A DNA stretch of 64,000 nucleotides from Spisula solida. Taxonomy: Eukaryota > Mollusca > Bivalvia > Venerida > Mactridae. Below the pieces are notes generated by a model. It worked only from the letters and a program-made list of their open reading frames with translations. It was not told the origin of the DNA and did no database searches. How positions within the stretch are numbered: position 1 is the first letter of the stretch; every line of letters starts with the position of its first letter. The stretch covers positions 41,172,601 to 41,236,600 of the forward strand of contig OX365948.1 in assembly GCA_947247005.1 (NCBI GenBank), written 5' to 3'. This document shows, in pieces, positions 34,681-47,326 of this stretch. The translations under genes and the position numbers were made by a program.

Positions 34681-37600
34681 CATTCGTAACAGCAGGTACC
34701 TGGTCAAACCCACGTTATATCATCATCATCATCAGTAACAGCAGCTTCCTGGTCAAACCCACATTATATCATCATCATCATCAGTAACAGCAGGTACCTG
34801 GTTAAACCCACATTATATCATCATCATCATCAGTAACAGCAGCTTCCTTGTCAAACCAACATTATATCATCATCATCAGTAACAGCAGGTACCTGGTCAA
34901 ACCCACATTATATCATCATCATCATCGGTAACAGCAGCTACCTGGTCAAACCCACATTATATCATCATCATCATCATCAGTAACAGCAGCTTCCTGGTCA
35001 AACCCACATTATATCATCATCATCAGTAACAGCAGGTACCTGGTCAAACCCACATTATATCATCATCATCATCATCAGTAACAGCAGGTACCTGGTCAAA
35101 CTCACATTATATCATCATCATCATCATCAGTAACAGCAGCTTCCTGGTCAAACCCACATTATATCATCATTAGTAACAGCAGCATTCTGGTCAAACCCAC
35201 ATTATATCATTATCGGTAACAACAGGTACCTGGTCAAACCCACATTATATCATCAACATCATCATCAGTAACAGCAGGTACCTGGTCAAACCCACATTAT
35301 ATCATCATCAACATCATCAGTAACAACAGGTACCTGGTAAAACCCACATTATATCATCATCATCATTAGTAACAGCAGCTTCCTGGTCAAACCCGGATTA
35401 TATCATCATCATCAGTAGTAACAGCAGGTACCTGGTCAAACCACATTATATCATGATCATCATCAGTAACAGCAGGTACTTGTTCAAACCCACATTTTAT
35501 CATCATCAGTAACAGCAGGTACCTGGTCAAACCCTAATTATATATTCATCATCATCAGTAACAGCAGGTACCATGTCAAACCCACATTATATCATCATCT
35601 GTAACAGCAGGTACCTGGTCAAACCCACATTATATATTCATCATCATCAGTAACAGCAGGTACCTGGTCAAACCCACATTATACCATCCTCATCATTAGG
35701 AACAGCAGGTACCTAGTCAAACCCACATTATATCATCATCATCATCTGTAACAGCAGGTACCTGGTCTATCCCACATTATATATTCATCCTCATCAGTAA
35801 CAGCAGGTACCTGGTCAAACCACATTATATATTCATCATCATCAGTAACAGCAGCTTCCTGGTCAAACCCACATTATATCATCATCAGTAACAGCAGGTA
35901 CCTGGTCAAACCCACATTATATCATCATCATCAGTAACAACAGCTACCTGGTCAAACTCATATTATATCATCATCAGTAACAACAGCTACCTGGTCAAAC
36001 TCACATTATATCATCATCATCATCAGTAACAACAGCTACCTGGTCAAACTCACATTATGTCATCATCATCATCAGTAACAGCATCTACCTGGTTAAACCA
36101 CATTATATCATCATCATCATCAGTAACAAATGCTACCTGGTCAAACTTACATTATATATCATCATCATCATCAGTAACAGCAGGTACCTGGTCAAACCAC
36201 ATCATATCACCATCATCAGTAGTAACAGCAGCTACATGGTCTAACCAAAACTATATCAACCTCAGCAGTAACAACAGCTACCTGGTCAAACCAAAATTAT
36301 ATCATCATCATCATTCGTAACAGCAGGTACCTGGTCAAACCCACGTTATATCATCATCATCATCAGTAACAGCAGCTTCCTGGTCAAACCCACATTATAT
36401 CATCATCATCATCAGTAACAGCAGGTACCTGGTCAAACCCACATTATATCATCATCATCATCAGTAACAGCAGGTACCTGGTCAAACCCACATTATATCA
36501 TCATCATCAGTAACAGCAGGTACCTGGTCAAACCTACATTATATCATCATCATCATCAGTAACAGCAGGTACCTGGTCAAACCCACATTATATCATCAGC
36601 ATCGGCATCAGTAATAGCAGGTATCTGGTCAAACCCACATTATATCATCATCATCATCATCAGTAATAGCAGGTACCTGGTCAAACCCACATTATATCAT
36701 CATCATCATCATCAGTAACAGCAGGTACCTGGTCAAACCCACATTATATCATCATCATTATCATCAGTAACAACAGGTACCTGGTCAAACCCACATTATA
36801 TCATCATCATCATCAGTAACAGCAGGTACCTGGTCAAACCCACATTATATCATCATCATCAGTAACAACAGGTACCTGGTCAAACCCACATTATATCATA
36901 ATCATCATCAGTAACAACAGGTACCTGGTCAAACCCACATTATATCATCATCAGTAACAGCAGGTACCTGGTCAAACCCACATTATATCATCATCATCAT
37001 CAGTAACAGCAGGTACCTGGTCAAACCCACATTATATCATCATCATCAGTAACAGCAGGTTCCTGGTCAAACCCACATTATATCATCATCATCATCAGTA
37101 ACAGCAGGTACCTGGTCAAACCCACATTATATCATCATCAGTAACAGCAGGTACCTGGTCAAACCCACATTATATCATCATCATCATCATCATCAGTAAC
37201 AGCAGGTACCTGGTCAAACCCACATTATATCATCATCATCAGTAACAGCAGGTACCTGGTCAAACCCACATTATATCATCATCAGTAACAGCAGGTACCT
37301 GGTCAAACCCACATTATATCATCATCAGTAACAGCAGGTACCTGGTACAACCCACATAATATCATCACCAGTAACAGCAGGTACCTGGTCAAACCCACAT
37401 TATATCATCATCAGTAACAGCAGGTACCTGGTCAAACCCACATTATATCATCATCAGTAGCAGCAGGTACCTGGTCAAACCCACATTATATCATCATCAG
37501 TAACAGCAGGTACCTGGTACAACCCACATTATATCATCATCAGTAACAGCAGGTACCTGGTCAAACCCACATTATATCATCATCATCAGTAACAGCAGGT

Positions 37601-37955
37601 ACCTGGTCAAACCCACATTATATCATCATCAGTAACAGCAGGTACCTGGTCAAACCCACATTATATCATCATCATCATCAGTAACAGCAGGTACCTGGTC
37701 AAACCCACATTATATCATCATCAGTAACAGCAGGTACCTGGTCAAACCCACATTATATCATCATTAGTAACAGCAGGTACCTGGTCAAACCCACATTATA
37801 TCATCATCATCACCAGTAACAGCAGGTACCTGGTCAAACCCACATTATATCATCATCAGTAACAGCAGGTACCTGGTCAAACCCACATTATATCATCATC
37901 ATCATCAGTAACAGCTGGTACCTGGTCAAACCCACATAAAATCATAGCAGCTCAT
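34681..37955 (+). repeat. Minisatellite, subfamily 2, with variable internal (ATC)n
   Basis: Units read GTAACAGCAGGTACCTGGTC plus AAACCCACATTATATC plus two to eight ATC triplets. GGTACC is present in most units. Unit length therefore varies by threes. Units become most uniform toward 37000-37950, then the array stops abruptly. A block at 34575-34740 is repeated at about 36206-36371. Confidence 0.97.
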
Positions 37956-37959
37956 CTGG

Positions 37960-38285
37960 CAGAACATCAATCTTGCTGTTACAAGGTTACAGCTAGTCAC
38001 TTTATTATACAGGTTCTATTGTATATATTTGGCTTATTGGTTACATAATGTTATATGTCCCAAAAAAAGTTTAAATGTCAATGCAACACTTTTTAAAATT
38101 AATGTCCGAGTTCATTTGAACATATAGATGATTATTGAAAAGTACTTGAATTTTGAAGTTTAATTTTGGGTGTATTGGCGTATAATTTGTTTTCTGCTAG
38201 TAAAAAACAGACAGAAATAACAGAACAGATAAATAATGACCAAAAAAATTAGAGAAGGTTGACTGAAAACATTACACCACCTTAT
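37960..38285. other. Non-coding flank of the minisatellite
   Basis: AT-rich, no feature recognised. Confidence 0.4.
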
Positions 38286-38304
38286 TGACTCATGTCGTTT
38301 TATT

Positions 38305-39600
38305 AATCCCCCGTCTCAAACCGTCACAAAGTGGGAGGGGATTTTAGGAATGGTCTCCGTCCGTGCGTATGTGCGTGTGTCAAGGCCTTAGACATGGTCA
38401 GAGTGAGGTTGGGGTTCCAAGGGGCGGTTGCCCCGTGGTCAGGGGTGTACGACGATGTACGCAGGATGAAAGTTCACATTCTACTGGATATTGACAATTA
38501 TCAATTACCATAATGATACTATATGAACTGGGTCCTAAAAATCGACTTTATACATGAAGCAAGTTCTGAAGTATAAAATTATTATCAGGGTTCTCAACAG
38601 GATTTTAAAATTTGAGTCCCAGGACTCCCTCCTGCCTTAGAGGTTGAGAAATATTTGATTTTTGGAACCTCACATCCTGCATTCTGGTGCATTTTGGAGT
38701 AAATATCAGGCTATAGATCTACTTAATTTTGATATAAAAATATGTGTATCAGACTTTGTTAAAATGTGTGAGATTTGAAGAGTTGAGCGTGAGTGCGCGA
38801 GTTTGGGTTCAAATGCGTGTATCTCACGGCGAGTGCCTGAGACTTGACAGGTATGCGTGTGTGCGTGCGTGTGTCCGTTGGTAACAAAATTGTGTCCACT
38901 CTCTAACTTTTTAATGCCTTGGCCAAATTGCATGAAACTCGTACCAAATGTGTAACTAATAAAGACGATGTGCAGAACCCACAATCCAACCATGCCGGTT
39001 CAAGGTCAAAGGTTTAAAATCTTACATTTCATGTCCGTTTCGTAACTTTTAATGCCTGGGCCTAATAGCAGGAAACTCAAACCAAATGTGTTAGTAATAA
39101 AGATGTCGTGCAGAACCCACAATCCAACCATGCTGGTTCAAGGTTATGGTCACAATTTAAGGTCAAACGTTTGAATCTTGCATTCCTTTTCCGCTCCATA
39201 GCTTTTTAATGCCAGGGCCGAATTGCATGGAACTGATACCAAATGTGTAATTAATGAAGAAGACTTATAGAACCCACATTTCAACCATGCGGGGTCAAGG
39301 TCACAGGTCAAGGTCAAAGGTTTGAATCTTACATTTCGTGTCTTCACCATAACTTTTTAACGCCTGGGCCGAATTGCATGAAACTGATACCAAATGTGTA
39401 ACTAATAAAGATGACATTCAGAACCCACATTCCAACCATGCCGGTTCAATGTCAATGTCACAGTTAAAAGGTCAAAGGTTTGAACCTTACTTCTCCCATC
39501 CACTCCTTAATGTTTTAACGCCTGGGCCAACTCATAGCTAATGTGTTGCTTATTGGACAATTTCACTGTTCATTAATGCGGCGGGGGATTATAGCCGTCT
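38305..39600. mobile_element. Dispersed element with CCCCCGTC...GGCGGGGGATTATAGCC ends and internal 150-bp tandem repeat
   Basis: Left end AATCCCCCGTCTCAAACC, right end GCGGCGGGGGATTATAGCCG. Between 38860 and 39530 the block TTTTTAATGCCTGGGCCGAA with ACCAAATGTGTAACTAATAA and CAACCATGCCGGTTCAAGGTC repeats about five times (steps 138-158 bp). No transposase frame. Confidence 0.7.
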
Positions 39601-39950
39601 TTTGGACTGCCTTGTCCTAATAGTAATTGGTGCAAATGACGATAGTCACTTAAAGCGTCTGATTACTCAAGTTTCTATTGTTATTTCATTTGCTTTTAAG
39701 GCACTTCTAACATATTTTTGCCTTGACAAACCAAGTTGTTTGTCCTTAAAAATAGATGAAAAGTACTTGAATTTTGGTAGGGAAGTTCTGTATGAAACGT
39801 GTGTTAAAGGATCAACTACTCAATTCAGTTAGAACGGGTAAATTAATGCTCTTGACATTTTATCCAAAATGTGCCTCATTCCCGATTTTATCCAAAATGT
39901 GCCTCATTCCCGAAGTTTCTCATTGCGGAATGATTATTGTTTTTTTTCAG
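39601..39950. other. Flank upstream of the DUF6589 pseudogene
   Basis: Short open frames only. A doublet ATTTTATCCAAAATGTGCCTCATTCCCGA occurs twice at 39858-39915. Confidence 0.4.
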
Positions 39951-40904
39951 GAATGTGCCAGTCTGGCAGCTCGTTGTGTTCATCGTACAGTAACAAAATG
40001 CCTACAAGAATATGGTCCTATGACAGACACAGAAAAAACATGCCTGATTGATGTCGTTAGTAAATGTAATCTTTGGAACATAAACATTAGTTGCCCTTGT
40101 AGTGTCCCCTCCATGCAACCGTAAACATGACAATATTGTTTATTTCTATCGAATGTTTAAAAGTCATGGACTGAAATCCTCAAAACATTTGCCATTTGAA
40201 CTGATTGGTCAAACATTAACAAGTTAAGATTAAAAACTGGTAGGATATTTCAAAACAGTACTGTAAGGATGTTGACTGTCCATTCTTAAATTAAACCAAT
40301 ACTGTACAACTTTGGAGAAATATAGATTTTAAATGTCATTTATTTGGCTTACAAAAGTAAAAGACACAAAGGTACAGTCCAGTTAGGATATTGCGACAGT
40401 GACGTTGCAGTTTGTGTACACAAAAGAGTACAACCATTGTCTGATCAGGTAGAGGGAATATAGCATGTTAGTTTAGCATTAAAATTACTGTTGTCTGTAC
40501 AGTATAAGCCTTTATAATTGGTTTACACCGTTATTTTGGACTTGACCAATGCGTCATTGGATTCGTCCCTGACTGGACTATAATATCTGCTACATTAGTG
40601 GTAGTTCAGTTTTGAATTAAGTTATGATTTGTGTGTTTGTTTGATTTGTTTGTAATGTTTATGTTACTGTTTGATTCATCCAGGTGTTCCAAACTGTCAG
40701 CACAACCTCTGGAACTTGATGACTGTAGCTGAACAGCACTACATGAGGTACTGATGCAAAGCACAAGCATGTAAAAAGACAGTAGAATTCAAACTGTATA
40801 GAAAGAGAAACAACACAATATTTATACTTTGTAAATTATAATATACTATACTATAAATAGATCAATCAGGTCGGTCACTTCTTAACATAACATTGTGCAT
40901 ATGC

Positions 40905-41092
40905 ACATTGCAATTTCTCTTATTTAAATGTATTATTTTAATATACATTATGAGTAATAGTATGTAGCTTAGTGAATAAGGTATTAGTTTTCACTGCCTT
41001 TTTCTCCATTCGAAATGTTTAAAACAATAAAAATACAATGTTATGATATTGCAATGTTTGTATACAAGTGACAGACCTGATTAAACGGACTG
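40905..41092 (+). repeat. Dispersed repeat copy 2 of the 4495/61730 family
   Basis: TTGCAATTTCTCTTATTTAA, then TAGCTTAGTGAATAAGGTATT, CTTTTTCTCCATTCGAAATG and ACAATGTTATGATATTGCAA; the same order is found at 61730-61893. Confidence 0.75.
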
Positions 41093-41171
41093 CAGTTCTA
41101 TTTGTGCAAAGTATCATGAGAAAGAAACATTTATTACATTAGTTCATGGTCAGTTTCAGTGCATTCATATA

Positions 41172-41350
41172 CAGTAAACCTTGAAATTATTTCGCGTGAT
41201 TTAGTTTCGCGGAGTTTGCGAGTGGTTTAATTACACAAAATTAAGTCACCGCGAAAGTGCTTAAAACATTAATATGGACATTACAGGAAATTTAAAAACT
41301 CAAAAGTTTGTTGTCGCGAATATGCTGACGATCAGCAAATAGGTTTACAG
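41172..41350. mobile_element. Small TIR element, 179 bp, at TA
   Basis: TACAGTAAACCT at the left and AGGTTTACAGTA at the right (11 of 12 positions paired). GCG-rich sub-terminal words (TTTCGCGTGATTTAGTTTCGC). It lies in an intron of the DUF6589 pseudogene. Confidence 0.65.
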
Positions 41351-41833
41351 TAATGAAATACACAATGAATCTATTTACTTATTTCAAGGTCAACGTCAGT
41401 TTCATTAAACATATGCGGTTCAGACTGTGCAGAGTTACATGCCCTTGAACTTAGACCTACAGTGTAAAGTGGCATGAAAGTTGGTAGAGCACACTACTTC
41501 AACAGTTCTATAGCAATTGGATTTAAACTAAGTACACATAAGATGTAGATGTGGAAAACTCATTGTTTTTATTTATGCATCATCCAGACTGTGTTTAAAA
41601 CTTTAGACTCGGACAGTATTTGAAATTGATACTGTCTGAGGCCTATCCATCTAGGCTAAGTTTATTATTGGGTCATTTGGAGTCAAAAACTAGGTCACAG
41701 GGTCAAATCATTACAGGTGAGCGACCTTCTGCTTTGTAAGTTTTATTTCTTAAAATGTATAAAGCCATGATTTGAACTAATAAATAATGCATTGAGCTTC
41801 CCCTGAAAAAATTTGTGATCTGGCCCGGAATTG

Positions 41834-42223
41834 CAACCAGTACTTATACTCAACACTCAAATATTGAAAATGTAATATAGTCAACTATTTTTGTCCTAGA
41901 TTGAAAATCTAGATAAGGAAAATGAATAAAATTGTTATACGAGTGCTGGAAATTGCATTTTGTACATTTTCTTTGGAATTGTGTACTATTTATGAGGTAT
42001 AGATGTAATTAATGAATCTGAGCGCCACACTTAGCACTCTGACTGATAAATTACAATTAAAGCTTTCAAATACACTAAATTAAACTAGGCTAGGAAATAA
42101 GCCAAAAATAATACTTAATACCAATTTAACATTATTACAACTTTTTACTCTAAAAACTGTCACTATGAACCTCAACACAGTGAACTTGAATATTTGAGTG
42201 CTGAGTGTAAGTATTGGTTGTAG
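41834..42223. repeat. Inverted repeat with 32-nt arms, about 390 bp
   Basis: CAACCAGTACTTATACTCAA then CACTCAAATATT on the left pairs with AATATTTGAGTGCTGAGTGT then AAGTATTGGTTG on the right, with about four mismatches. Probably the ends of a non-autonomous element just upstream of the last exon of the DUF6589 pseudogene. Confidence 0.75.
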
Positions 42224-44249
42224 TTTTGAACACTGGTCTGATCTTGTTGACAATATGCACCTGAATAAGTCAGTATATCATCTTGATACATATTTGTGAT
42301 GAGTAAACCTTTCAGTTTATATCCTGTATTGCAGGTTTATGATAGACTCCAACCACTGGGTATAACCCCTAGCCACCAGGGCATGCTGGACAACATGACC
42401 TCAATATCTAGCAGTTTCAATACCAAGTTGATTGACAATCTAAAACTGGGAAAATGATTCCCTATTGTTGGGGACAATGTTAATTTCATGTAGGTATTGC
42501 TAAGGAGCGAAAAAGTGTAGGAAAAACATGTCACATGCAGCACTGGTTTAGTTTAGTTCAGAACCTAACATTTTAATGTTTGAATAATGATGGTCCGCAA
42601 TGCGATCTGCGCCAGGTGCCAAGTCAGAGGTTAATCATGGGTGAGACAGACTGGCAGGAAATCACATACAACTTCTCAGTTCTTTTCTCAAGAGTATTGA
42701 TTGAGTTTTTCCCATGGTTAAAGTCTGCAACATCTGCTGTAAATGAACCTATGGCTGCTGTTCCGGTGGATCTGCAAAAAAAGAATGATGTTATTCCATT
42801 ACCTGTTATGCATAAAACGAACAAAGTTATACAGAAGTAGTTGATGTACTAGCATCGTAGCAAGATTTGTTTGAAAGCATGTACAGAGCTGCTAAAAAAG
42901 TTTTAGAAAAATGTCATGTTGGCGAGGATCAACTTACGAGAGAAAGATTTTCAGGTGCCAAACAATTACGAGCAGCAGCTTTGACAGAAACAAAAATGTT
43001 AGAGGCTTTAAACCCTGTAACAATCAAACTCTTTCAACTTCAGATGGCAGTCTTAACGAAGTTTTATCCCCAATAGGTACAAAGGTAACTGCAGTAAGTA
43101 GGGATGTGGTTGAAGGCAGTTATGTAGAAGAGCCTAGTCTAGATATGGTTCATAGTTATGGCAACATCATAGTGGAACTAGGATTGGTGTTTCTGCAACT
43201 GTGCGATTTTTTGAAGTCACCGAATAGACAACGACTGATCACATGTTCGAAATATTTGATGCTAATCTTAAATGGTTACAACAATAAGTCGAAGTATGCT
43301 TTAGAAATACTAAGATTTCTTCGTCAACAGTTTGCACTTTTAAGTGAACAGAAAGCTATTGAAACAGTGTACACTTTGTTAATACAGGCCAAACCATTGG
43401 TCCTGCCGATTAACCGATGGAACGCCTTGTGAGGGTAATAAAAACCAACCAACCTTAAGTCAATGCGTTCAAATTTAACTGATCAGTCGTTTGCGATTTT
43501 TCACTCAATAACATGTTGATTTTTAATTTTTAAAAATAGTTTGAATTTTCTGGTCAAAGGTGGGTAACTCTTCCAAAATTGCATTTTAATCCTAAACAAG
43601 AGGGCCCAAAGGGCCCTAGGTCGCTCACCTGTCGTACTAGTGCATGCACACCCCTATGGTGATCCTACACATTTTCTGAATAAAATTTAAGGAAATTCAG
43701 CCTCTATTGCAAGTTTTTGTATGATTTGACCATGTGACCTAGCGTTTGACCCCAGATGACTTAATTAATATCAAACTTAACCTAGATTGTGTTGAGATGA
43801 TTATTAGGACCAAATTTCATAAAGATTAAGTCGAAATTGTAACCTCTGGCGACTACACAGGGTTTTTCTATGATCTGACCTATAATTTAAACAAAATATT
43901 TCCTCCATATAACTGTACAAATACATGCTATAAAGACAGAACAACACCTAAACACTTAAAAAAATAATTATGGTTCCAGTGGGGTTTGAACCCATGACCC
44001 TCAGGAAAATGTCAATTGACATTGTGAACTTGGCCTAGATTTTGTTGACAGGATCATTGTGACAAAGTTTCATAAAGATTAAGTTGAAATTGTAACCTCT
44101 GGTGACTGACTACACAAGGTTTTTCTATGATTTGACCTATATTTTAAACAAAATATTTTGGAATATTTTTCCTCCATATAACTGTACAAATACATGCTAT
44201 AAAGACAAAACAATACCTAAACACTCAAAAAAATAAAAATTAAAAAATA

Positions 44250-44745
44250 AAAATTATGGTTCCAGTGGGGGTTGAACCCACGACCATCAGGAAAATGTAC
44301 AAATACATGCTATAAAGACAAAACAATACCTAAACACTCAAAAAAAAAAAAAATTATGGTTCCAGTGGGGATTGAACCCACGACCATCAGGAAAATGTAC
44401 AAATAAATGCCTTACAGACAAAACAATACCTAAACACTCAAAAAAAATAAAAATAAAAAAATAAAAATTATGGTTCCAGTGGGGGTTGAACCCACGACCA
44501 TCAGGAAAATGTACAAATACATGCTATAAAGACAAATCAATACCTAAACACTCAAAAAAAAAAAAAAAAAAAAAAAAAAAATTATGGTTCCAGTGGGGGT
44601 TGAACCCACGACCATCAGGAAAATGTACAAATAAATGCTTTACAGACAAAACAATACCTAAACACTAAAAAAAAATAAAAATAAAAAAATAAAAATTATG
44701 GTTCCAGTGGGGTTTGAACCCACGACCCTCAGGAAAATGTCTATG
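44250..44745 (-). repeat. Tandem units with a tRNA-like B box, five copies
   Basis: On the minus strand each unit reads TGGGTTCAACCCCCACTGGA or TGGGTTCAAACCCCACTGG, matching the B-box consensus GGTTCAANCC of RNA polymerase III promoters. Plus-strand starts are at 44257, 44357, 44471, 44584 and 44699 (100-115 bp steps), with a single earlier copy at 43971. A-rich spacers separate units, the longest a run of about 30 A at 44551-44580. Confidence 0.75.
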
Positions 44746-45103
44746 CTCCCTACAGCGCTTTGATTTCCACTTAACCATTACAATTCACACCCTCTAGAAT
44801 ATTTTGATATTTGACCTTTACAAAACTGCTGTGAACCCTGATACACATTTTCATTGGTTGATGAAAGTTTACTTGTATGTATAGAGTGTAGAGAGTTACA
44901 GCAGAGAGTTAAGTGACCATGAAGACTACATGTTGAAAGGTTTAAAACAAGGTTTTTCTATAATTTGACCTAGTGAGCTAGTTTTTGACCTCAGATGACC
45001 CAATATCGAACTTGACCTAGATTTTGTTGAGATGATCATTGTGACCAAGTTTCATAAAGATTAGGCCAAAATTGTGACCTCTAGAGAGGACACAACCCAA
45101 TTG

Positions 45104-45153
45104 TTGACGGACGGACGGACGGACGGACGGACAGACGGACGGACGGACGGACG
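45104..45153 (+). repeat. (GGAC)n microsatellite
   Basis: About twelve GGAC/AGAC tetramers. Confidence 0.95.
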
Positions 45154-45215
45154 ACGGACGAAGTGTGATCACAAAAGCTCACTCTGTCACTTTGTGACAG
45201 GTGAGCTAAAAAGAG

Positions 45216-46085
45216 TTATTATAAACTTAAATTGGGCTTATAATTTTTCTAATCATTGGTTTCTTTATTTCTGTCTTCGTGATAAGTACATACACTTGAA
45301 CACAAACTTGATTAGGAAAGAGGATACATAGCTGCATAAACAACCTGATAAACACACGACAAAAACGTGTGACATTAGCTTTAGCTGATGTCATCATTTG
45401 TTTATTCTGTTTGTGAAAATGGTTGTCAGATTGTAATAAAATGAATATAATTGTAATTCTACATATCCAAGCTGCATATCTTGAACAGGATCAATCATGT
45501 ATTGACCGAGTTATAGGTAAATATATACATGCACACTAATCAGATTTGTTAAGTGTATAGACCCGAACCATGAAAAAGATCACATGAAACTACATGTAGT
45601 ATGTAGAAATATAACACAACACTATGTTTGAGTTGAAAATGGGCAAATTTTATTTTGCCAAGAAACGAACATATTTGGATTCAATAAAAGAGTTTTATAT
45701 CGGGATACTAAAGGAACAGGTTCCTGTGAAAGCATTTCGTAATTGTTCCTGTGAAAGCATTTGTAATTGTTCCTGTGAAAGCATTTTGTAATTGTTCCAA
45801 TAATAATCACCTGCAATAAGAAATATGAAAGAGGATCATCCAAGAAGTTTTGTCAAAATTGGCCAAGTGGTTAAAGATGAGGTACTGTTGAAAAGGGGCC
45901 CGAGGGAGTTGGAAGCAAAACATAAGACAATATCCTTTCTGTCACATGAGATTTATTTCATCATTGGATGACTAGGACGTACATCATGTATATATAAACA
46001 CACATTCTCTCCAGTAATATAAACAGTAACATAATCTAAAACCTACTGCATTGTTGTACCATACAAAGAACGACTGCTTAACCAC
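45216..46085. other. Non-coding, with a 27-bp triplicate
   Basis: GTTCCTGTGAAAGCATTT.GTAATT occurs three times at 45720-45800. Nothing else recognised. Confidence 0.6.
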
Positions 46086-46089
46086 ACAA

Positions 46090-46460
46090 AAATGGATGTA
46101 AAATGAAACAATTTGTTACAAAGAACCATTTATTACTACTTGTAATAAAACTTAAAATTATTACAAATACTTGTAATAAAACGTAAAATGAAAAAAACTT
46201 TTGTTGATAAAACAATTTATCACTACTTGTAATAAAACTTCAAATGGAACAAATTGATACAAAGAACCAGTTATAACATTTTGTAATAAAATGTCAATGA
46301 AACAACTTGTTACCAAGAACCATTTTTTTCTACTTGTAATAAAACTTGAAATGATCAACTTGTTACAAAGAACCATTTATTTATATTTGTAATAAAAGTT
46401 AAAATTAAACAACTTGTTACAAAGAACTGTTTATCACTACTTGTAATAAAACTTTATGGT
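46090..46460. repeat. Minisatellite, about 54-bp unit
   Basis: ACTTGTAATAAAACTTAAAA with ACTTGTTACAAAGAACCATT repeats about six times with small indels. Confidence 0.85.
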
Positions 46461-46574
46461 TTTATAAATTTGAGTAGTTTGACCAAAATAGTACACTATG
46501 CACAACATAACTGCAGGTATGGTTTACAGACATATATCAGAAAGCTGTCTTCTATCCAATATTGTGTACATATG

Positions 46575-46755
46575 ATTGCCAATCTGTAAAACATGTTTTC
46601 ATTGGTTTACCCTTTGTAAAGCATGTTTTCATTGGCCGAGCACACAAAGTAAGTTGACATCTGTTTGTAAAGCATGTTTTCATTGGTCAAGCACACAAAG
46701 TTAGTTGACATCTGTTTGTAAAACATGTTTTCATTGGCCGAGTACATAAAATTGT
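46575..46755. repeat. 60-bp tandem repeat, four copies
   Basis: TTTGTAAAGCATGTTTTCAT then TGGCCGAGCACACAAAGT recurs at about 46583, 46614, 46665 and 46716. Confidence 0.85.
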
Positions 46756-46759
46756 TTAC

Positions 46760-47320
46760 AAATTGAACAGCATTAGATTATATCTTATTCTTAAAGACAT
46801 ATCAATGAAATTTAAACAATACGTCAATTGAGTACACTATTATTAGTTATAAATTACAGAAAGAAATCAATTAAGAAATCGACATTAGCGACTTGGGACA
46901 ACATGCAGCATACATAGCAGTACTTAAGCAATGAACAAGAAACACAAAAATACTACATGTAAACATTGCTTGACTATGTAGTCATTATACATCCAATGAT
47001 GTTGAATAGAATAGAATGACAATATCATAATTACAGAACAGACATTTAAATTCTTAAGTATTGTACAACCAGTATATGATACATACAAGCGAGAGACTCA
47101 ATTTCTAGTTGCCTCTTTTTATCAGTTCGTATCACCGTTTAGACCCTTTAGATTGAACACCCTGAAATCTGACAATTCCGAAAAGGTCAGTTTGACCTTT
47201 AGGGTTTGACTGAAGGGGCAACATCAATTTTCAATCAAATCATATATAGTTTGGCTAAACAGTGATAAAATCCATTACTAAACTTATCAAAATAACAATT
47301 CAGATTCAGCACCTAATAAA
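46760..47320. other. Non-coding AT-rich stretch
   Basis: Nothing recognised. Confidence 0.35.
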
Positions 47321-47326
47321 ACCTTT

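Larger units (their letters stand above)
39951..43432 (+). pseudogene. DUF6589-family protein pseudogene, about three short exons and one long 3' exon
   Basis: Exon-like blocks at 39951-40059, 40684-40747 and 42335-43432 with usable splice borders form a decayed open frame. The second reads VPNCQHNLWNLMTVAEQHYM and splices in phase to FMIDSNHWV. After a frameshift come ITPSHQGMLDNMTSISSSF, a TGA at 42455-42457, PIVGDNVNF, a one-base loss, VGIAKERKSVGKTCHMQHWF, a TAA, then MGETDWQEITYNFSVLFSRV. Later blocks are GEDQLTRERFSGAKQLRAAA, LEALNPVTIKLFQLQMAVLT, and after a deletion DMVHSYGNIIVELGLVFLQL with NNKSKYALEILRFLRQQFAL. I recognise this order from DUF6589 proteins, which are abundant in cnidarians, molluscs and fungi and have no known function. 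At least five breaks make it a pseudogene. The family call is from memory, without a search. Confidence 0.7.
43598..45215. mobile_element. GAGGGCCC / GGTCGCTCACCTG dispersed element with nested tandem units
   Basis: Left end AGAGGGCCCAAAGGGCCCTA then GGTCGCTCACCTGT; right end TTTGTGACAGGTGAGCTAAA, complementary over ACAGGTGAGC. Contains TTTGACC, GATGATCATTGTGACCAAG and AAAGATTAAG phrases twice, and a GGAC run near the right end (45104-45153). Confidence 0.7.

Noticed and set aside
24170..37955. CRISPR-like array
   Set aside because: Regular repeats, but no unique spacers and a eukaryotic context; it is a minisatellite.
45622..46376. Minus-strand frames of about 70 codons
   Set aside because: They overlap the 27-bp and 54-bp tandem repeats and show no protein signature.
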